Shown here: piece by piece, positions 7,983 through 16,123 of the stretch
Numbering within the stretch: the first letter of the stretch is position 1
Layout: every line of letters starts with the position of its first letter
Source: Stenotrophomonas maltophilia
GTDB taxonomy: Bacteria; Pseudomonadota; Gammaproteobacteria; Xanthomonadales; Xanthomonadaceae
NCBI RefSeq assembly: GCF_006970445.1
Contig: NZ_CP033877.1
Coordinates: 3,976,750 to 4,040,749, forward strand
Length of the DNA stretch: 64,000 nt
Reading direction: 5' to 3'
Notes under the pieces: generated by a model
Seen by the model: the letters and a program-made list of their open reading frames with translations, nothing else
What the model was told of the DNA's origin: nothing
Databases searched by the model: none
Translations under genes and position numbers: made by a program

Positions 7983-8194
7983 CTATTGTTTTCAGTTGTT
8001 ACCAGTGCAAGTCCGTGCCTACGGAATGCCCTGTCCGCAGCGCCCAGACCCACCTCCGCCACGTGTCGCCGTAGGAAGCTCGCGGCGACCTCGGTAACGT
8101 CCAAGCCGCCAAGGTAGACACGCTGACCTGTGTTAGCTCGAAGCATCACTGCAGCGATGCCCTTCACTGCTGAGGGCGATAAGGAAGGAGTCAT
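7979..8194 (-). CDS. Small hypothetical phage protein
   Basis: A 71-aa basic protein, with no Cys and no membrane helix. Its stop overlaps the DUF5681 start (ATGA), and it follows the Gly-rich protein by about 10 bp, so it is one of a run of coupled phage genes. Visible elements are a helix (SPSAVKGIAAVMLRANTG) and a strand (QRVYLGGLDV). No family is recognised. Confidence 0.5.
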   Translation of the reverse strand: MTPSLSPSAVKGIAAVMLRANTGQRVYLGGLDVTEVAASFLRRHVAEVGLGAADRAFRRHGLALVTTENNR

Positions 8195-8204
8195 GGCTCG
8201 TCTC

Positions 8205-8864
8205 CTAAGCCTTCTTGGTCGTGATGAACCCGCGCTTGTAGTCCACGGGGTTACTGCCTGCGAATCGGCCGCCTACGATGCCTGGCATGCCGCCTCCAGT
8301 TGCTTGGCCGCTACCACCGCCTGAGCCGCCCCCAATGAAGCCGCCCACGTTGTTGCCCAGACCAAGGTTCGACCCGGTCGGAGCCGCTACCTGCTGGCCC
8401 CATACGCTCTGTGGGTTCCACTGGCCGATGCTTGCCATCCCATTGCCAAACTGGGTGTTGCCGAAGCTGCCCATAGAGCCAGCTCCTCCCGTGTAGCCGT
8501 ACCAGCTGCCGCCAGGACGCTGGGCGCCTAGGCCCAGGTTCTGTGCTGTCATCTGCGAAGGCGTGGGCGCAGTGAATGCTCGGCTCGACGCGGGAGCACC
8601 CGGGATATCAACCTGCTCCATGACTGGGCCACCGATACCGTAGTCAGCCCCTCGGTTCACCCAGCCGGATAGACCCCGATCCACAAGCAACCCGGTGCCA
8701 GGGACAAACATGTTTGCGAGGAACTTGATGCCGGTGGCTATGGCGGCTCGCCCGCCGTTGCCCATGTAGTTTCCGCGAGCGTCAAAGACATTCCCTGGTA
8801 CCGCCCCGTTAACAACGCGATTGCGCGCCCCCGCGAAGAAGGCTGGAACTCTAGAACCTGCCAT
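8205..8864 (-). CDS. Gly/Asn-rich phage virion-associated protein
   Basis: A 219-aa protein. The first 70 residues hold a small hydrophobic helix (GRAAIATGIKFLANMFVPG). Residues from about 105 to 205 are very rich in Gly, Ser, Asn and Gln (for example GSMGSFGNTQFGNGMAS and GGFIGGGSGGGSG). Low-complexity proteins like this occur beside ejection and tail genes of podovirus-like prophages. It lies downstream of the two large virion genes on the same strand. A minor virion role is inferred only from context. Confidence 0.55.
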   Translation of the reverse strand: MAGSRVPAFFAGARNRVVNGAVPGNVFDARGNYMGNGGRAAIATGIKFLANMFVPGTGLLVDRGLSGWVNRGADYGIGGPVMEQVDIPGAPASSRAFTAPTPSQMTAQNLGLGAQRPGGSWYGYTGGAGSMGSFGNTQFGNGMASIGQWNPQSVWGQQVAAPTGSNLGLGNNVGGFIGGGSGGGSGQATGGGMPGIVGGRFAGSNPVDYKRGFITTKKA

Positions 8865-8965
8865 TACTTACCCCTTGGGCACCTGCCGTGCCCATTCATT
8901 TTCTTAAGTGTTTGAGTAGCGGGGCCAGGTGTATCCTGACCCCACACCTCTCCGATGGACGGGAA

Positions 8966-9145
8966 ATGGACGCTTGGAAAAAGACGAGCTATCCCCTGCC
9001 GCAGCCGCTGGAAAGCAACCGCGTTTCTGACGGACGGAAGGGCGGCCTGTACGGCCTTGCCTTTGCCGGCTTGCTGATCGCAGTCCCCGTTCTACTGGCG
9101 TGCTTGGTAGTGCTCGCCTTTACGGGCTTCGCTGTGGCCTCGTAG
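8966..9145 (+). CDS. Small single-span membrane protein
   Basis: A 59-aa protein from the ATG at 8966; the frame is open from 8888 but lacks features upstream. A hydrophilic N-terminus is followed by a hydrophobic segment of about 30 residues (LAFAGLLIAVPVLLACLVVL). It is convergent with the large ejection-type gene and overlaps its 3' end by 26 bp. It could be a moron or holin-like product; the evidence is limited to the frame and the helix. Confidence 0.45.
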   Translation: MDAWKKTSYPLPQPLESNRVSDGRKGGLYGLAFAGLLIAVPVLLACLVVLAFTGFAVAS

Positions 9146-11495
9146 CCTCAAGCCGATCTGCAAACGCATCCAGATCCGGGTTGTCTTCCCGCTCTGCAAT
9201 TTCCCGCAGCAAACGCGCTTGCGGTATCAGCTCACCAATTGGCTTCTCGCCGTTCTGCGCAACCCAGCGCACGAAGCCCGGGCTGGTCATAAGGCGGGCC
9301 AATCCATTCAAGCCACCCGCCAGCGCCATCGAGCCAGAGACAATCCCTGCGGCCAGCAGCGGGCTACCCGCCACCAATGCGCTACCGGCGCTGCTGGCAG
9401 TACCTGCCGACTGAGTTATCAGGGAGATCAGCCGAGCGGATCCCGAGGGATTGCGGAACACCGAGCTTCCCTGCCGAATTCGATCCGTCATCCTGGCGAT
9501 CCTGTCCATGTCCTGCCGGAAGCCTAGGCCATGCCGGTCAAACAACACCCGCTTTGCCTCAGTGCTCATGTTCGCCCAGTTGGTGAGGAACGTCTCCATA
9601 CTGAAGACGTCGCTGTCCGCATTCTGCTGACTGCCAGTGGCCCGGCCCATGCGGCGGATGAAGGACGCCGATACTTCACGCTGGGCGTCCTTGGGCAACG
9701 ACTGCATCACCGCTCGCAACGTGGTCGCACCCTCTCGGGTGTTGCCAAACGCCGCCCTGTAAACAGCCTCCGGTCCGCCGCTCTTATCCACCACATGCGC
9801 CACGGTGTCGATTCGATTGCTACGCGCCGCGTAGTAGGCGTTTGCCCGACTCCAAGCCTGCCGCGCTTCGGGTGTCGTGGCGGCGGCCTCCATATCCTTC
9901 GTAAGTGCCCCATAGAGCGTTTTCCACTTGTCCCGGGGAACGCTGTCAGCCAAGGAGTAGTTATCGAGCTCCCGCCCAACCAGCGTGCGAAGCTTGGTAA
10001 GCGCCTGATACGGCAGTTGGTTGTCGGCCATTCCAGATACGGCGGTCACCACCTGCTCGTCGATCTGCTGAGGCGTCAGAACGGGAAGCGAGCCACGCAT
10101 CCCCAGTGACTGAAGGCGCGCGTTCTCCGCAGCTGTCCGCTGCGCCTGCCCCTCAAGCTGCTGTTTCAGCTGCTCTGCTTGGCGCTGTACATCCGGACGC
10201 TGCAGTGCTGCCTCCATTCCGCCGACATCCTCGTCCAATGCACCGCCGATTCCTCGAATGCGAGCGTTCTGGAATAGGCGCGCAACGTTGGGGGCTCCTT
10301 CAATGGAGGCGTTCAGATCGGCAAGCGCCCTTTGCGTGTTCTCCACAGGCACCCGTGCATCCGGTGCAATTTGCTTCGAGACTCGAACGTAAAGCTCCTC
10401 CGCCCTTTTGGCCGTCTTGGGGACGAAGGCGGCAGCGCTCTTCCCCTCAATTCCTTCTAGGATGGTACGTCCTGCTTGCTCTGGACTCATGGCTCGGCCA
10501 CGTGGAGAGAGTTCCGCCGCGTACTGACCAATCGCCGCGTTGGCGCTATCCGCCTGGTTGCGCGCAAGACGCGCAATCGGACCTGAGCCGCCAGCAACGT
10601 TGCCCAACATGGTTTCTGTAGCCTGGGCAAACCTCCCGCCCGTTGCCTGGCCCACACTCGGTGAAGTCCCTGCTGCCGCGAAATCGGAAATCGCCCGCTC
10701 CACGTCCTGCGCGGTCACGCGCTCACCCGAAGCATTGCGGCCTCTCAGTGCTCCACGGGTAGCATCTGCGACGGCCTGAGGAACAAAGCCGCTACGCATG
10801 CCAGGAAGCGCCGAAGCGACGCCTGGGGCGAAGCCACCAGCCAGCCCAGCGGCTACCTGTGCACCAGTACCACCACCCGCCTCACGAACGGCTGAGCTTG
10901 CACCTGTGCCTGCCACTGTGGCAGCGGTCTGCAGGACAGGATTTGCGGCAAAGAACTCGCCGGCAGTCTGGGCAAGCCCTCTGCCACCGCTAGCCGCAGA
11001 GCCTGCGCCCAAGGTGAGTGCGGTACCGGTCAGCCCTTCGCCAATGTCTGAAACAATGCGCTGCGCCTTCGTCTGGGGCCGCTGCATGCCCAACTCATCC
11101 GCAATCTGCTCGCCGACCTGGCGATACGGGGCAGTCGGAACGAAGCTGTCCCGCCCCGTAGCGATGTCCTCTTCCGTAGGTTCGTGCAGGCGGCGCCGAA
11201 TCGGATCCACGACATAGTGATTGAAAGCGTCACCGCCAACGGCACCGAGAAGTCCGCCCGCGCCTTGAAGGACTTGGCGCCCGCCGTACTGGCCTAGCCA
11301 CCGACCTAGGGCGTTGCCTGGTAACTCGGCGGTGCTATCCCAGCTGGACGCTACCTCGCTGAAATCGGGTTTGGCGGCCTGTACGGCAGGGAGCGTCACG
11401 ATCTCATCGGGCTGGTCGAACTGGTCAAAGACGTTCTGCCCGGTCGAAGAAGCACCCGATGGGGCATCAAACTGATCAAATGGATTTCTTTCCAT
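9120..11495 (-). CDS. Large phage internal/ejection-type virion protein
   Basis: A 791-aa protein. It begins with repeated NPFDQFD/NVFDQFD motifs, common at the N-terminus of internal virion (DNA-ejection) proteins of podovirus-like phages. Gly/Ala-rich amphipathic stretches follow at about residues 150-240 (GSAASGGRGLAQTAGEFF, VAAGLAGGFAPGVASALPG) and again near 700-740. Long coiled helices lie in the middle. Such proteins leave the capsid during infection and form a channel for DNA. The gene directly follows the transglycosylase gene (3-bp gap), the usual pairing. No frameshift is visible. Confidence 0.7.
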   Translation of the reverse strand: MERNPFDQFDAPSGASSTGQNVFDQFDQPDEIVTLPAVQAAKPDFSEVASSWDSTAELPGNALGRWLGQYGGRQVLQGAGGLLGAVGGDAFNHYVVDPIRRRLHEPTEEDIATGRDSFVPTAPYRQVGEQIADELGMQRPQTKAQRIVSDIGEGLTGTALTLGAGSAASGGRGLAQTAGEFFAANPVLQTAATVAGTGASSAVREAGGGTGAQVAAGLAGGFAPGVASALPGMRSGFVPQAVADATRGALRGRNASGERVTAQDVERAISDFAAAGTSPSVGQATGGRFAQATETMLGNVAGGSGPIARLARNQADSANAAIGQYAAELSPRGRAMSPEQAGRTILEGIEGKSAAAFVPKTAKRAEELYVRVSKQIAPDARVPVENTQRALADLNASIEGAPNVARLFQNARIRGIGGALDEDVGGMEAALQRPDVQRQAEQLKQQLEGQAQRTAAENARLQSLGMRGSLPVLTPQQIDEQVVTAVSGMADNQLPYQALTKLRTLVGRELDNYSLADSVPRDKWKTLYGALTKDMEAAATTPEARQAWSRANAYYAARSNRIDTVAHVVDKSGGPEAVYRAAFGNTREGATTLRAVMQSLPKDAQREVSASFIRRMGRATGSQQNADSDVFSMETFLTNWANMSTEAKRVLFDRHGLGFRQDMDRIARMTDRIRQGSSVFRNPSGSARLISLITQSAGTASSAGSALVAGSPLLAAGIVSGSMALAGGLNGLARLMTSPGFVRWVAQNGEKPIGELIPQARLLREIAEREDNPDLDAFADRLEATRPQRSP

Positions 11496-11498
11496 TGG

Positions 11499-13214
11499 CT
11501 ACCTCAGGTATTCGTCTGCGCTAACGCCATACTTCTGTTCGAAGGCAGCACGCATGCTGGGGTTCTTCCTAAGGAAGTCCACCGCCGCTGCGGGAACTGC
11601 GGATGCCCCGCGTGGTGCCGCACCGTTGGTTGCAGTGGCCCTACCCACCACACGTTCCGGCGCGTAGTTGTACTCCCGTGCCAGCCCTGAGTACTGCTCT
11701 CTGTAGGCGTCGATCTGCGACTTTGCCTGGTCGTGCAGCCCCTTGGCGGAGTTAACAAAGCCAGTTCGCTGCTCTGGGTTCAGTCGTTGACCATCTCGGA
11801 GCCTGTTGTACTCGTTGCGGATGCGGTCCGGAACGCCAGCAGCGTTCTGAGCATTCGCGAACTCGCCCTCACGAACCACCGAAGTGGGATCAAGCATGCG
11901 CATGTAAGAAAAGATCAACGCAAGATCGTTCTGTGCAGATGGATTCCTCGCAGCCTGAGCGATCTGCTCGTAAGAGTTGACCACTGTCTGGGGGACCTTG
12001 GTCTGGGCGATGAACTCTTTCCGCAGCGCCTGCTCCGCCTGAGCCAGATCCCCTGGGGCAGGATTGTTCTTTCGGTCTGCGGGGCCGCCAGGGATAGCTT
12101 CTAGCTGTGAGCCATCGGCACTAAAGCGGTAGCCAGACGGAGCTTGGCGCTCCACCTGACGAGCCGAACGATCGGGTCTGAAGCCAATTTCCAGACCCGC
12201 AGTTCCCGGCTGCCTCGCCTGGCCTGCTTGCGCAAGCACCTTAGGGACATAGGCACGCGTCTCTGCAGGGGCGGATGCGAGCATGGCATCTACATTGCCG
12301 CCTGCGGTGCGCAGGGCGTTGTCGACGTTGCCCGGACCCCAGTTGTACGCAGCCAAAGCAGCACGCGGGTCTGCATACTGGCGAAGCATGGCCTGCAGGT
12401 AATCCTTTCCGACACGCTCCTGCTCTGCCGGTGACTGATCGCGGGCCGGAACAACGCCATAGCCCGGATCGCGCAGCGTGCCAGGCATAGTCTGCATGGT
12501 GCCTACCGCACCCTTGCTCGATACGGCAGCCGGATTGCCGCCCGACTCAACCTGCATCACTGCCTGTTCCAAACCCGGAATGAGGTCAGAACCCAGCAGC
12601 CCCGCGCTGGGCATCTGCAGCTGCGCTGCGTCAGGCGACAGAAGACCGGCACTCGGCAACTGCGGCGCAGCGGCTCCAGAGCCAAGTAGGCCTCCGCTGA
12701 TGATGTTGCCTTGGAGATCCCGGTATTCCTGGGTATCGGTGTTGCGAATGACATCCAGCAGCCCCTCTTTCCCCGTCCTGGGATCGCGGTAGCCAATCTG
12801 GCCCGGCTCCCATTTCGCCTTCGGACTCACCTTCTGCCGGAACTCCTGGGCGCCTACGGGGTCGACACTTGCCCACTGACTCCATGAGCCCTCATTGAGC
12901 GATCCGTCTTGGTTCAGCACGCCTCGCTGAGCCTCTTCAATAGCCGCGTTCCGCTGCATGCCTTGGCGAGTCCGAGCGAGGATTTCGTCCTTGTAGCGGG
13001 CGTTCTCGGCATCGCTCACGCCTTGATTGACTGAGAGAAGTCCACCTTGGATGCCATTTGCCAATGCGGCGCCAAAGTTGCCTCCGGTCGGCCGGAGCAT
13101 GGCAAGTCCAGCGGATAGCAGGCTCTGGCGAGCAACCGCGCCTTGGTCCTTCTCGGACAGACCCTGCCATCTCGGCGTGACCCTGCCGAAGAAATTGTGA
13201 ATGTAGGAGTTCAT
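11499..13214 (-). CDS. Phage virion-associated lytic transglycosylase
   Basis: A 571-aa protein. The SLT domain lies at about residues 215-330. It includes the catalytic Glu in QVESGGNP, followed by SSKGAVGTMQTMPGT and AALAAYNWGPGNVDNAL, the classical lysozyme-like family 1 signatures. The N-terminus looks like a virion-assembly region (FFGRVTPRWQGLSEKDQGAV). The C-terminal 200 residues are helical. Such enzymes cut peptidoglycan during DNA entry. It sits directly upstream of the ejection-type protein on the same transcript. Confidence 0.8.
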   Translation of the reverse strand: MNSYIHNFFGRVTPRWQGLSEKDQGAVARQSLLSAGLAMLRPTGGNFGAALANGIQGGLLSVNQGVSDAENARYKDEILARTRQGMQRNAAIEEAQRGVLNQDGSLNEGSWSQWASVDPVGAQEFRQKVSPKAKWEPGQIGYRDPRTGKEGLLDVIRNTDTQEYRDLQGNIISGGLLGSGAAAPQLPSAGLLSPDAAQLQMPSAGLLGSDLIPGLEQAVMQVESGGNPAAVSSKGAVGTMQTMPGTLRDPGYGVVPARDQSPAEQERVGKDYLQAMLRQYADPRAALAAYNWGPGNVDNALRTAGGNVDAMLASAPAETRAYVPKVLAQAGQARQPGTAGLEIGFRPDRSARQVERQAPSGYRFSADGSQLEAIPGGPADRKNNPAPGDLAQAEQALRKEFIAQTKVPQTVVNSYEQIAQAARNPSAQNDLALIFSYMRMLDPTSVVREGEFANAQNAAGVPDRIRNEYNRLRDGQRLNPEQRTGFVNSAKGLHDQAKSQIDAYREQYSGLAREYNYAPERVVGRATATNGAAPRGASAVPAAAVDFLRKNPSMRAAFEQKYGVSADEYLR

Positions 13215-13350
13215 TTGCTTCCTGTGCTTCTAGGGCGTCTCATGCGCCGGATGGGAGTGGGCGGCGCCACCACTCGATGACGCCGCCCAGGAGCCCGCCC
13301 TTGGGTAGTAGAGCCCCTACTACTTATGGCGTTTGGCAGGTGTAAATCGC

Positions 13351-13402
13351 TCCCGGGCAAATGCGCCCGGGACAAAGAACCCAGAGGAAAGGGCTGGGTT
13401 TA
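13351..13402 (-). terminator. Two hairpins between prophage transcription units
   Basis: Inverted repeats TCCCGGGC/GCCCGGGA (13351-13358, 13365-13372) and AACCCAG/CTGGGTT (13378-13384, 13394-13400) lie between the gene at 13407-14234 and the transglycosylase gene. On the minus strand the second hairpin is followed by TTCTTTGT. They may end the replication-region transcript before the virion genes. Confidence 0.45.
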
Positions 13403-13406
13403 CTGG

Positions 13407-14234
13407 CTACCCATTCGCCGTCATGTTCAAGATCCTCCCCACCCCCACATCCCATCCTGTACTCTCGCCGAGCTCCTCCAGCAGGGCATAGCTGGCCCGC
13501 TCGAGCCAGTCCCAGAGAATGGATTCGACGGTCGACACTTGCTTCCGATAGGTAGCCTCTCGAACTCCGAAACTGCGCGCGCCGTCCTTGTAGCTACGCC
13601 CGACGCCGAGAAGCTTGGCCGCCGCCGCCCTTGCCACTTCAGCTGTATGCCCCATCACGGTCAGATAGAGCTCGACCTTGGGCCAAAGCTCCATCCTCTG
13701 TGCTGCATAGACCATCAGCCATGCCTCAAGCGGGCCATCAAGTGACGCGTCGGACAATGCCAGCAGCACTGGCCGCACCGGCCTCACAGTCGGGATGACC
13801 AACGCTCCTGCAAAACTGTGGTTCTCCCAGCGCCGTACGCGTCGGACACGCGTAGCGCACGCGTCCGCACGCATGTTCGCTACTTGGTCGAAGTCCTCGG
13901 CTGCTTGCCGGTCCTCAGCCTTAAAGGTCCGTAGAGCAGCTGCTCTTGCCCGTGTACCTTTGGGCAGGTATCCGCGAGCGCCCTGAACTACGCGCCCCCT
14001 GGTGTGGATGGCTAGCCCCGCTGGATCAAGTGAGCCGTCTTCATCTGGAAGAACCTCCACCCAAGTCGCCTGTGCAGGCAGTGACATGCATGGCCCGCAA
14101 CCGAAAGCAGCGGCAAGGGCCTTGGAAGCTCGATCCACATTAGTCGACCCCTCCACCCACGGCTTCGACAGCCCTGGAATTTCCGGGGCCTGTACCTGCT
14201 TTGGGCTGGCTTTGAACTGTGCTCGACCGTTCAA
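13407..14234 (-). CDS. Hypothetical phage protein with C-terminal HTH-like region
   Basis: A 275-aa protein located between the iteron region and the virion genes. It is Ala- and Arg-rich and contains a basic segment (CATRVRRVRRWENHSF). A C-terminal region, AEVARAAAAKLLGVGRSYKD followed by REATYRKQVSTVESILWDWL, reads as a helix-turn-helix. Position and composition suggest a late-gene regulator, like other DNA-binding regulators between early and late phage modules. This is inference; no family was identified. Confidence 0.55.
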   Translation of the reverse strand: MNGRAQFKASPKQVQAPEIPGLSKPWVEGSTNVDRASKALAAAFGCGPCMSLPAQATWVEVLPDEDGSLDPAGLAIHTRGRVVQGARGYLPKGTRARAAALRTFKAEDRQAAEDFDQVANMRADACATRVRRVRRWENHSFAGALVIPTVRPVRPVLLALSDASLDGPLEAWLMVYAAQRMELWPKVELYLTVMGHTAEVARAAAAKLLGVGRSYKDGARSFGVREATYRKQVSTVESILWDWLERASYALLEELGESTGWDVGVGRILNMTANG

Positions 14235-14320
14235 GGGGCGCCCTCCCTAGAGCAAGGCTTCAGAAGCACTGGAAGCGATGAAGAGCGCGCTCCGCTTGGT
14301 ATATATCTAGAAGGGTGTAC

Positions 14321-14450
14321 ACATAGCGACCTCGAAGGGGTGTGGATAACCGCTTGACTGGCCCACATAGCGACCTCATAGGTCTGTATGTGGGCTAACT
14401 CTCTCCGCAGTTGGCCCACATAGCGACCTAATTGGCCCACATAGCGACTA
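14321..14450. repeat. Iteron-like direct repeats with a DnaA box (candidate element origin/operator)
   Basis: Four direct copies of CACATAGCGAC start at 14321, 14364, 14417 and 14438. Three of them extend to TGGCCCACATAGCGACCT-like sequence. Intervals are 43, 53 and 21 bp. A related inverted piece (TATGTGGGCT) lies at 14387-14396, and a perfect DnaA box, TGTGGATAA, at about 14341-14349. The last repeat overlaps the stop codon of the winged-helix gene at 14448-14921. Repeats plus a DnaA box beside a replication-type gene suggest a replication origin; an operator array is the alternative. Confidence 0.65.
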
Positions 14451-14921
14451 GCCATCGCGCGGTGTCCTCCACAAATTGGGCGCAACGGTCGTAGCTGGCT
14501 CGAGGTGCTTGGGAGACTCATCGACCGGGTAGTAGGTCAGAGCGAAAAGGCTGCACATGTTCTTGCCTCCCTTTCTCGTCTCGATGATCCAGCCCGCAAC
14601 GAGAAGCTCGAGCTTCGCCGCTTGAACTGTCGCCTTGCTTCTCCACCCCCTCAGGGAGAGCATCGACCACGGAATACTCAAATCGCCGTTCTTGCCTGGT
14701 CGGTACTGGCGGGCCAGCTCCAGCAAAAGCTTGACGGCATTCCCGGACAGGCGACCGAACTCCTCCGAATCCGAGATTCGGTGCTCAATCCGTAGAAATG
14801 GCGGCGTCTGACTTCGTCCAGTTAGCTTCTGGCGAAGCTTCTTGCTTGCTGGTTTGGGGGCCCGCCCAAATGATTGCCCCACCACGGACCGCATATCGCG
14901 ATCCTCACTTGTGCTGTGCAT
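14448..14921 (-). CDS. Winged-helix replication/regulatory phage protein
   Basis: A 157-aa protein. After a basic N-terminus of 35 residues, a winged-helix domain is visible: LRIEHRISDSEEFGRLSGNAVKLLLELARQY, then LSIPWSMLSLRGWRSKATVQ as the recognition part and ELLVAGWIIETRKGG as the wing. Proteins of this design occur in proteobacterial prophages just before short direct repeats, as here (14321-14450). I infer that it binds those repeats, either as a replication initiator or as a repressor. It lies downstream of the HNH gene on the same strand. Confidence 0.6.
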   Translation of the reverse strand: MHSTSEDRDMRSVVGQSFGRAPKPASKKLRQKLTGRSQTPPFLRIEHRISDSEEFGRLSGNAVKLLLELARQYRPGKNGDLSIPWSMLSLRGWRSKATVQAAKLELLVAGWIIETRKGGKNMCSLFALTYYPVDESPKHLEPATTVAPNLWRTPRDG

Positions 14922-14952
14922 ACACCCCCCAAGGGCATAGGTATGAAGCCGA

Positions 14953-15489
14953 TTAGGGCTTCTTGCGACGTGCCTTCGCGGCCCGCTTCCCGGGGAGGTG
15001 CGCCCAGGTCTGTCCGCTACGAACTTGGTTCACCGTGCGAAGGGATATCCCGAGTCGCTTGACCCAGACCTTTGCCGGAATGCTCCCCGCGCTATCGCGG
15101 ATTGCGCTTGCCTGGTCGGGCGTCAATTTGCAGTACGGTGATCTGCAGCCATACAACGCCAAGTTCTTCCTTGCCTGCCTGGCGCGGTTCTCTTGGGGGG
15201 TTACCAAATCCAGGTTGGGCAGCGCGTTGTTACCTGCGTTGGAGTCGAGATGATCAATCTGCATGCCCTCGGGAATAGGTCCGTGAGCGGCTTCCCATAC
15301 CAATCGGTGTGCGTACCAAGTGACGCGTGTATGGGCCGCCGTTTGGCGCCGTATCACCCTGACGTAGGTGTCCGAAGTCTGGATCCCTACCTCTGATCCA
15401 TCCCGGTCAAAGATCCGTCCGGTAGAAAGACTGACAAGGAGGCCAGACGACGCGTGTGGAACAAGCTGACCAATAGTCTGCTCCGTCAT
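14953..15489 (-). CDS. HNH endonuclease
   Basis: A 178-aa protein. The HNH core is visible at about residues 60-105: HRLVWEAAHGPIPEGMQIDH, then LDSNAGNNALPNLDLVTPQEN. This gives the conserved His-Asp-His and Asn residues of the HNH_3 (homing-type) group. The C-terminus is a basic helix-turn-helix (KLTPDQASAIRDSAGSIPAK, then RLGISLRTVNQVRSGQTW) that would bind DNA. The stand-alone gene could be a homing nuclease or a packaging helper, as HNH proteins are in many phages. The start overlaps the stop of the upstream gene by four bases. Confidence 0.85.
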   Translation of the reverse strand: MTEQTIGQLVPHASSGLLVSLSTGRIFDRDGSEVGIQTSDTYVRVIRRQTAAHTRVTWYAHRLVWEAAHGPIPEGMQIDHLDSNAGNNALPNLDLVTPQENRARQARKNLALYGCRSPYCKLTPDQASAIRDSAGSIPAKVWVKRLGISLRTVNQVRSGQTWAHLPGKRAAKARRKKP

Positions 15490-15773
15490 AGCTGCCCCTC
15501 CTCCTGGTCCCCTGGGTCAATCCCCTGTCCCTTTGAGGCGTTCAACGCCTGCCAGGCCCGCTGGACCTCTTGCGGAACGTAGTACTCGATCACCTTGTAC
15601 GGTCCGTGGTTGTCCTCGTGCATGGCGGGGTAAGCCTCAATGAGCCCACGCTCTACCAATTCCCTGACGGCGCGCCGCGTAGGGGCTGGGCGAGCGCAGC
15701 CAGCGGTCCACCCGGCGGCATCCAGAAGACCCGACTGCTCCCGGTTAAGACAGGAAAAATTGAACCCGTTCAC
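15486..15773 (-). CDS. Small phage winged-helix-like protein
   Basis: A 95-aa protein overlapped at both ends by four bases (ATGA), so it is coupled with the HTH gene upstream and the HNH gene downstream. The middle reads as a winged helix: TRRAVRELVERGLIEAYPAM followed by a beta hairpin, NHGPYKVIEYYVP. The tail is acidic. It is probably a DNA-binding or accessory replication protein, but no family was recognised. Confidence 0.55.
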   Translation of the reverse strand: MNGFNFSCLNREQSGLLDAAGWTAGCARPAPTRRAVRELVERGLIEAYPAMHEDNHGPYKVIEYYVPQEVQRAWQALNASKGQGIDPGDQEEGQL

Positions 15774-15973
15774 GCTGCGACCCCCGTAGAGGCCGCAGCG
15801 AGGCGTGCGGGTAGTGTGTAAAGACTATCGAGGTAGACGAATCGACGCGTGCCGATGCTGACCGTCTCAAGAAGACCGGCCTTTGCCAGCTCATATGCCT
15901 TGGAGCGACCGATTCCTACCTTCGCGCATTCCGGGATGAAGGGCCGGAAGTCCCGATGTCCATACGTATCCAT
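15770..15973 (-). CDS. Small helix-turn-helix protein
   Basis: A 67-aa protein from the ATG at 15973; a GTG at 15982 is possible. The segment IPECAKVGIGRSKAYELAKAG and the wing LLETVSIGTRRFVYLDSLYT match the AlpA/excisionase type of HTH. It is the first gene of the coupled run that leads into the HNH and replication-type genes. A 35-bp palindrome lies about 105 bp upstream (16079-16113). A role as excisionase or early regulator is likely. Confidence 0.65.
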   Translation of the reverse strand: MDTYGHRDFRPFIPECAKVGIGRSKAYELAKAGLLETVSIGTRRFVYLDSLYTLPARLAAASTGVAA

Positions 15974-16078
15974 TGACTGCACCGTGTGGCCGCTGTGCGC
16001 GGCGGGTGAGTCGAAATTTATGGATGCGGGACCTAAGGGAACATGCCGTCAAATCTGCAATTTAAGAATTTGGCTCAG

Positions 16079-16113
16079 CTGAATCAGAATCAGGAATTCC
16101 GATTCTGATTCAG
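16079..16113. promoter_or_regulatory. 35-bp palindrome between prophage genes
   Basis: Perfect 13-bp arms CTGAATCAGAATC and GATTCTGATTCAG flank a 9-bp centre that itself contains GGAATTCC. It lies in an AT-richer gap (15974-16123) between the HTH gene and the 236-aa gene. There is no T-run after it on either strand, so an operator is more likely than a terminator. Confidence 0.5.
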
Positions 16114-16123
16114 TGTCGTCGGC

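Noticed and set aside
14231..14521. 96-aa minus-strand frame with repeated YVGQL
   Set aside because: The repeats are the iterons read as codons. It overlaps the winged-helix gene and has no protein-like features.
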